Shown: piece after piece, positions 46,028 to 51,182 of the stretch | Layout: the number at the start of each line of letters is the position of its first letter | How positions within the stretch are numbered: position 1 is the first letter of the stretch | DNA from: Novosphingobium sp. ST904 | GTDB lineage: Bacteria > Pseudomonadota > Alphaproteobacteria > Sphingomonadales > Sphingomonadaceae | Direction: 5' to 3' | DNA length: 51,182 bases | NCBI RefSeq assembly: GCF_001298105.1 | Contig: NZ_LGJH01000127.1 | Span: 1-51,182 of the forward strand | Notes under the pieces: generated by a model | What the model was told of the DNA's origin: nothing | Seen by the model: only the letters and a program-made list of their open reading frames with translations | Databases searched by the model: none | Translations under genes and position numbers: made by a program

Positions 46028-46144
46028 TCATATGATCAGCAGAATGATGCCGATAAGGATCGACCACAAGGCCGCCGTAGCGCCAAGGATAAACATGACA
46101 TCGAGTCTGCGGGCATTGCCCGAAGTGCGGTCCACATTGGTCAT
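46028..46144 (-). CDS. Small single-pass membrane protein (38 aa)
   Basis: A 38-codon frame begins MTNVDRTSGNARRLDV and continues as one hydrophobic helix MFILGATAALWSILIGIILL. GGAG precedes the ATG by 5 bases. It ends 120 bp before the diguanylate cyclase start, on the same strand. I do not recognise it. The clean soluble-then-helix layout, with basic residues (RR) before the helix and the good ribosome site, favours a real small protein, perhaps a partner of the cyclase. Confidence 0.6.
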   Translation of the reverse strand: MTNVDRTSGNARRLDVMFILGATAALWSILIGIILLII

Positions 46145-46250
46145 GGCTGGCTGCTCCATAACTGCTGCCTGCAACAACCCCACGGATAATTAACTGCAAT
46201 CTCTCGTTATTGTTCCCCGAACGCATCGATGCGGGCTCATTTGGCCCGTC

Positions 46251-46279
46251 AGCCCCGACCCGGTACCCGGATCGGGGCT
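46251..46279 (-). terminator. Terminator-like hairpin after the siderophore receptor
   Basis: AGCCCCGA and TCGGGGCT pair around an inner CCGGGT/ACCCGG-like loop, 10 bp after the receptor stop. Confidence 0.65.
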
Positions 46280-46288
46280 TCGCGAAGC

Positions 46289-48421
46289 TTACCAGGTATA
46301 GGCGATCGTGCCCTGGACCGTGCGACGGTTGCCGTACCAGCACCAGCTATAGTCGGAGAAGCAGCTCGTCAGGTACTTCTTGTCGAAGATGTTGGTGGCG
46401 TTGAGGCCCAGCGTCAGACCGGCGAGCCTGGGGCTGACCTTGGCCAGATTGTAGCGGATCAGGCCGTCGAACACCGTATAGGCGGGGGTGTAGATCGAGA
46501 CGTTGTCATCGTCGCTGCCGGCATAGACGTGATCGCCATGCCGCACCGCGCCGCCGATCGAGAAGCCTTCGAGCGAGCCGGACTTGGGAGCCCAGGCGAG
46601 GTTGGCCGAAATGCCGCCCTTGCCGACCGTGGCGAGACCCTTGCCGATCTTGTCGGCGTCCACGTCCTTGAGCGTCTTGACGCTCTGCGTGCTGAAGGCG
46701 ACGCGGAAGTCGAAGTCATAGGGCAGCGAACCGCTGGCCTCCACCTCGACGCCGCGCGAACGCACTTCGCCGGACTGGAAGGCGGCGTACGTCAGCGGGT
46801 TGTAGACCACCACGTTGGTCTGGTTGATCTGGAACCAGGCGCCGGTCAGCAGGATGGCGGTGCCGGGAACCTGGTACTTGGCGCCAGCCTCGATCTGCTT
46901 GCCGAGCGAGGGCTTGGCAAGTCCGCCCGTTTCCAGCACCGCGGATTGCGGCTCGAACGAGGTCGAGTAGGTTACGTAAGGCGCAACGCCGAATTCCGTT
47001 TTGTAGAGAGCGGCAGCGCGCCAGGTGAACTTTTTGTTGTGCTGGACGGAGCCGCCTTGTTCGAGGCGCGCCCAGTCCTGGCGGCCGCTCAGCGTGACAT
47101 CGAGATCGCCGAGCGAGATGCGATCCTGCGCATAGATGCCCTGCTGGCGCTGTCGCGTCGCGGTATAGCCGACATCGCCGCCCGGCACGTCATAGGCGGT
47201 GTGCGGCGTGTCCATCGTGCCGTAGACGGGGTTGTACACGTCGATCGGAGTTGCCGAACCGAAGGCAAAGAGTTCGTTCGAATGTGCGACCTGACGGTCG
47301 ACCCCCAAGAGCACGCTGTGCTTGAGCGGACCTGTTTCGAAATGGCCGGTCAGCTGGTTGTCCATCGTCCAGCTGTTGAGGTGTTCCTTGGTCGCATAGG
47401 ACGCGCGGTTGTAAACCGTGCTGCCAGCCGCCACCGGGGTGCCGGATGTGTAGACGATGCCCAGGCTGCTCTTGACGTACTGGTAGCGGCCAGAGGAGCG
47501 GAATGCCCAGTCTCCACCGAAGTCATGGCGCAGGATATAGGTTCCTGCGGCCTGCTCGCGCTTGAAGAAGTCGCCCGGCTCGCCGCCGTAGAACTTGGTC
47601 GAGATCTGGCCTTCGGGGCCATTGAACAAGGTGCCCACAGCGGGGAACACGCTGTAGTTGCCATTGAACGGATCGTGCGAATAGGCTGCCAGCAGCGTGA
47701 GGCTGGTCGCGCTGTTCGCGCCGAGCGTCACCGCGCCGGAAACCGTCTGGCGGCGGCGCTTGCCGTAGCGCTGCTGGGCGTCGGCGCCGTTGACGCTACC
47801 GTAGACGCGCCAGAGCACGTCTTCGCCGGCCTTGCCGCCGACATCGCCGTCGAGGCGATAGCTGTTGTAATTGCCGTAAGTGCCGGAAACGGCGCCGTAG
47901 AAGTCACGATCGATCGGCAGCTTGCTCTGCTCGGCCACGAAACCGCCCGGGCTTGAGGAGCCGTAGAGCGCGGATGCCGGGCCCTTGACCACTTCAATGC
48001 GGTCGAGACGGGACATGTCCACCTGCGGGACCGCATAGCCGCTGGCGCTGCCGAACAGCTTGAGGCCATCGAGGTAGGTCGGCGCATCGAATCCGCGCAG
48101 CTTGAACTGGTCATAGACCTCGGCCGAAGACCCGCGTGTTTCCGGGGTTACGCCCGCCACGTAACGTAGGCTCTGGTTGAGGTTCTGGATGCCGAGTTCG
48201 GCGATCGTCGCGGCATCGATCACCGAGATCGACTGGGGCGTCTCGGCGATGGGCGTATCGCTCTTGGTCCCGGAAGAGGCGACCGTCGAAGAGCGGTCGC
48301 CCTTTACCACGATCGTATCGTCGGCATCCGCGGCATGGGCCAGCGAGGGGAGACTGGAGATCGCCATCATGCCAGTGGCCACTCCCACGAGAAGCCGGCT
48401 GCGGGCCGTCGTTCGGAACAT
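46289..48421 (-). CDS. TonB-dependent siderophore receptor
   Basis: This intact 710-residue receptor of the FhuA/FpvA-like siderophore group has a signal peptide ending SLPSLAHAA, a TonB box (DDTIVVKGDRS) and a plug with ETPQSISVIDAATI, KLRGFDAPTYLDGLKLFG and RIEVVKGPASALYGSSSPGG. The barrel has NIFDKKYLTSC and the typical end YGNRRTVQGTIAYTW. A Fur-like box lies 48 bp upstream. It should import ferric siderophores, probably hydroxamates from other organisms, since no siderophore synthesis genes are present. Confidence 0.95.
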   Translation of the reverse strand: MFRTTARSRLLVGVATGMMAISSLPSLAHAADADDTIVVKGDRSSTVASSGTKSDTPIAETPQSISVIDAATIAELGIQNLNQSLRYVAGVTPETRGSSAEVYDQFKLRGFDAPTYLDGLKLFGSASGYAVPQVDMSRLDRIEVVKGPASALYGSSSPGGFVAEQSKLPIDRDFYGAVSGTYGNYNSYRLDGDVGGKAGEDVLWRVYGSVNGADAQQRYGKRRRQTVSGAVTLGANSATSLTLLAAYSHDPFNGNYSVFPAVGTLFNGPEGQISTKFYGGEPGDFFKREQAAGTYILRHDFGGDWAFRSSGRYQYVKSSLGIVYTSGTPVAAGSTVYNRASYATKEHLNSWTMDNQLTGHFETGPLKHSVLLGVDRQVAHSNELFAFGSATPIDVYNPVYGTMDTPHTAYDVPGGDVGYTATRQRQQGIYAQDRISLGDLDVTLSGRQDWARLEQGGSVQHNKKFTWRAAALYKTEFGVAPYVTYSTSFEPQSAVLETGGLAKPSLGKQIEAGAKYQVPGTAILLTGAWFQINQTNVVVYNPLTYAAFQSGEVRSRGVEVEASGSLPYDFDFRVAFSTQSVKTLKDVDADKIGKGLATVGKGGISANLAWAPKSGSLEGFSIGGAVRHGDHVYAGSDDDNVSIYTPAYTVFDGLIRYNLAKVSPRLAGLTLGLNATNIFDKKYLTSCFSDYSWCWYGNRRTVQGTIAYTW

Positions 48422-48468
48422 TGGTTATGCCTTTCGAGAATACGTCGCGATCGCGCCACTAGTGATAC

Positions 48469-48483
48469 TGCGAATTGATCGCA
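48469..48483 (-). promoter_or_regulatory. Fur-like box upstream of siderophore receptor
   Basis: TGCGAATTGATCGCA has perfect outer 5-bp arms (TGCGA/TCGCA) and shares TGC-AAT-GCA spacing with the site before the heme receptor, which supports joint iron control. Confidence 0.55.
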
Positions 48484-48624
48484 ATATTCCTCGAAGGTTT
48501 CCTGTCGGCATCGCAATCGTTTCCCATCCCCTGTCACTTGTTGGCAACAGCAGGCGTGCGGGCACGACTCGGGGGCCGCTCCGGCGGCAGGCGAGTTTTC
48601 GTTTTGAAACAGTCGCCGCTGCCT

Positions 48625-48810
48625 TCAGCAGCAGCGTCCGCCGTTCTTTCCGCCGTAACGGGCTTCCTGCCGGTTTCGGAAGAACGTCGTGTGGTCCATG
48701 ACCGGAAGCTCGGGGTGATGCGCCTGCATATGGCGGCAATAATCCTCGTAATCCGGCACGCCTACCATGAGTCGCGCGGTGCGGCGCAGGGTGTCTGCCA
48801 GCGCTTTCAT
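48625..48810 (-). CDS. ybdD: YbdD/YjiX-family small protein (CstA partner)
   Basis: This 61-residue cytoplasmic protein has the family features DYEDYCRHMQAHHPELPVMDHTTFFRNRQEARYGG. In enterobacteria YbdD and YjiX are encoded directly after cstA and btsT and are needed for transport by their partners. Here the ATG overlaps the cstA stop (ATGA), so the two are translationally coupled. The C-terminus ends CC, as in several members. Confidence 0.92.
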   Translation of the reverse strand: MKALADTLRRTARLMVGVPDYEDYCRHMQAHHPELPVMDHTTFFRNRQEARYGGKNGGRCC

Positions 48811-50851
48811 GCTGCTACGGGCTCCGACGGGATCTCGCTCACTGTCGGCACTGCGCTCCGGCGCGCGGCGATGCAGGTGCGCAAGGTGAAGACCATCAGC
48901 GACATCACGACCGCGAGGAACACCGCGACCAGAGCGGCGTCCACCCGGTCGTTGAAGACGATGCGCTGCATCTGCTCCACGGTCTTCGCAGGAGCCAGCA
49001 CGGTGCCGTTTTCCAGCGCTTCGGAGAATTTGGAGGCATGTGCCAGGAAACCCACGGCGGGATCGGACGAGAACAGCTTGAGCCATCCGGCCGAAAGCGT
49101 GCAGACCAGCAACCATGCCATCGGCAGCAGCGTGACCCAGGCAAACCGGTCACGTTTCATGCGGAACAGCACAGCCGTCGCCAGCATGAGCGCGATCGCC
49201 GCGAGCATCTGGTTCGAGATGCCGAAGACCGGCCAGAGCGTGTTCACGCCGCCCAGCGGGTCCGTCACCCCCTGGTAAAGGAAGAAACCCCAGGCCGCCA
49301 CGCACAGGCCGGTAGCGACGAGGCCGGGAACGTGGCTTTTGCGGTCGTTGAGGCCGGGTACGGCAAGCGCCATCAGGTCCTGCAGCATGAAGCGCCCGGC
49401 GCGCGTTCCGGCGTCCACGGCGGTGAGGATGAACAGCGCCTCGAACAGGATCGCAAAGTGATACCAGAAGGCTTTCATCGCGGGGCCCCCCACGACGTGC
49501 GAGAAGATTTCGGCCATTGCCACGGCAAGCGTCGGCGCACCGCCGGCGCGGGATATGATGGTGTGTTCGCCGACCTCGCTGGCAGTCCGTGAGATGGTGT
49601 CGGGCGAGATGGGGAAGCCCATCGCGGTCACGGCATGGGCGGCGCTTGCCGCGTCCGTTCCGATCAGCGCGGCGGGGCTGTTCATGGTGAAGTAGATGCC
49701 CGGATCGAGGATCGAGGCCCCGACGAGCGCCATGATCGCCACGAAGGCTTCCATCAGCATTGCGCCATAGCCGATGAGCGGGGCATCCGCCTCGCTGGCG
49801 ATCAGCTTGGGCGTGGTGCCGCTGGCGATCAGCGCGTGGAACCCGGACACGGCCCCGCAGGCGATGGTGATGAACAGGAACGGAAACAGCCCGCCCGAGA
49901 AGACCGGGCCGCCACCGGCCGCGAAAGCGGTGAGGGCGGGCATCCTGAGCGGCGGCGCCATGATGACGATGCCGATTGCAAGCGCAGCGATGGCGCGATC
50001 TTGAGGAAGGTCGAAAGATAGTCTCGCGGCGCGAGGAGCAACCATACCGGCAGCACCGATGCCACCGCGCCGTAGCTTATCAGTATCCAGCAAAGCTGTA
50101 CCGGCGTGAACGTGAACAGCGGTCCCCACACCGGAGACTGGGCCACCGCCTGCCCGTAGACGATCGCAGCCAGCAGGCCCAGCAGGCCGAGGATCGAGAC
50201 TTCACCGATCCGCCCGGGGCGAATCCACCGGGTATAGGCGCCCATCAGCATGGCGAGGGGTACCGTTGCCGCAACCGTGAACATGCCCCAGGGGCTTTCC
50301 GCCAGCGCCTTGACGACGATGAGCGCGAGCACGGCCAGGATGATGACCATGATCATGAAAGCGCCGAACAGGGCGATGGTCCCCGCCCACTGCCCCATTT
50401 CCATGCGGATCAGTTCGCCGAGCGAGCGTCCGTCGCGTCGCATCGATATGAACAGGACCATGAAGTCCTGAACCGCCCCTGCCAGTACGACGCCGCCGAT
50501 GATCCAGAGCGTTCCGGGAAGATAGCCCATCTGCGCCGCCAGTACCGGGCCCACCAGCGGCCCGGCGCCGGCGATGGCCGCGAAGTGATGGCCGAACAGC
50601 ACGGTTCGGTCGGTTGCCACATAGTCAAGCCCGTCGGCCCGGCGGATCGCGGGCGTTGGCCGGGCAGGGTCAAGTTTCATGACGTGGCGGGCAATGAACA
50701 GGGAATAGTAGCGATAGGCGACGAGGAAGCAGCATACGGCGGCCATCACGATCCACAGCGCATTCACGGTTTCGCCGCGGGACAGCGCGACGACGGCCAG
50801 GGCAATGACGCCGGCAAGCCCGGTCAGAAGCCATGTGAGGTGCCGCGTCAT
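48807..50851 (-). CDS. cstA: Carbon starvation protein A, pyruvate/peptide transporter (one frameshift)
   Basis: This large inner-membrane transporter has more than 15 helices. Family motifs include RYYSLFIARHVMKLDPARPTPA, DGLDYVATDRTVLFGHHFAAIAGAGPLVGPVLAAQMGY, GAVSGFHALIASGTTPK and WPVFGISNQMLAAIAL. The frame breaks near 49998, and one missing G rejoins YLSTFLKI to GAIAALAIGIVIMAP, for 681 residues, against about 700 in E. coli. ATG 50851 has GGAGAG upstream. CstA and its relative BtsT import pyruvate or peptides under carbon limitation; the exact solute here is not evident. ybdD follows with overlap. Confidence 0.94.
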
Positions 50852-50997
50852 GCCATTCTCTCCTGCCGTGCGTTCTGCCTGTAACGACACGTTCTTTCCC
50901 GCCGGGAACCGGCACGGCCTTCGCTGCACGATTATGTTCGCGATGTGAAGCCCGGCTTTCCTGTTCGCCTGCCCGTGGCAACACTTCGCAATGGCAC

Positions 50998-51035
50998 TTG
51001 ACAAGGAACCCGTTTTCCATTTGTTAGCGCTATCA
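50998..51035 (+). promoter_or_regulatory. Promoter with LacI-family operator
   Basis: TTGACA (50998-51003) and TTGTTA (51021-51026) are 17 bp apart. TGTTAGCGCTATCA (51022-51035) overlaps the -10 and is a near-perfect dyad with the central CG of LacI/GalR-family sites. Repression of the following gene is expected. Confidence 0.6.
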
Positions 51036-51063
51036 AAGAAAGTAATCGGGAGTAGGGAGGGAT

Positions 51064-51182
51064 ATGTCGAATCCCGTGATATCATGCCGCTGATGCCGTC
51101 TGACTGGGCGCAGGGAACGTTCGTGGGCCGCGCGGACTTTGGGGAGGGGCCTAGCCCGATCCTGGTGCTGCGCGGCGAACTG
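51064..51182 (+). CDS. Fumarylacetoacetate hydrolase-family protein, N-terminus (partial, frame-broken)
   Basis: Only the beginning lies in the window. Residues SDWAQGTFVGRADFGEGPSP resemble the start of FAH-family sugar-acid dehydratases/hydrolases. The good GGGAGG ribosome site serves ATG 51064 (MSNPVI), whose frame stops after nine codons. Adding one base near 51080 joins it to MPLMPSDWAQGTFVGR. If the window is exact, translation would start at ATG 51084. The LacI-type operator suggests sugar or sugar-acid catabolism, for example a non-phosphorylative pentose pathway. Confidence 0.55.

Noticed and set aside
1..51182. CRISPR arrays, insertion sequences, prophage, tRNA or attachment sites
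   Set aside because: I looked for repeat-spacer patterns, transposase/integrase motifs and cloverleaf sequences and saw none.

Overview
The window reads as a high-GC alphaproteobacterial chromosome, most likely a sphingomonad (Novosphingobium/Sphingobium type). The evidence is five TonB-dependent outer-membrane receptors in 51 kb, a SoxR-controlled RND pump, MHS/MFS transporters, Fur-type boxes and several small catabolic islands. I saw no rRNA, tRNA, CRISPR array, transposase or integrase.

Layout. 1-6.0 kb: an RND efflux operon on the minus strand (51-aa leader ORF, periplasmic adaptor, permease, outer-membrane lipoprotein), divergent from soxR, with a SoxR-box promoter between them. 6.0-12.4 kb: PAP2 phosphatase, S1/P1 nuclease, ProP-like transporter, AsmA-like protein and a small unknown protein. 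12.6-21.0 kb: an uptake/catabolic island (TetR regulator, TonB receptor, secreted M28-like hydrolase, acyl-CoA synthetase, second M28-like hydrolase). 21.0-23.9 kb: heme oxygenase and heme receptor under a Fur-like box. 24.1-31.8 kb: a second island (MFS carrier, TonB receptor, isochorismatase-fold amidase, two PuuE-like deacetylase-fold hydrolases, zinc-type oxidoreductase, DUF1330 protein). 31.8-37.4 kb: envelope genes (lipocalin-like protein, DedA, glycosyltransferase, secreted unknown) next to an OmpR-type two-component system. 37.5-44.1 kb: a large TonB receptor, two amidohydrolases and a LysR regulator. 44.1-51.2 kb: diguanylate cyclase with a 38-aa membrane protein, siderophore receptor under a second Fur-like box, cstA-ybdD, and the start of an FAH-family gene under a LacI-type operator.

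Two cross-cutting observations stand out. First, the direct repeat CTTAC-N6-CTTAC (11-bp phase) occurs three times, always intergenic: beside the two-component genes, upstream of the glycosyltransferase-dedA pair, and 22 kb away between the AsmA-like gene and a small unknown gene. It is a good candidate for that regulator's operator. Second, about 20 single-base frame breaks cut 14 genes. Almost all are a missing G or C, and both sides of each break keep conserved sequence. This looks like indel error in the assembly rather than gene decay, so I annotate these as whole genes with the break noted.
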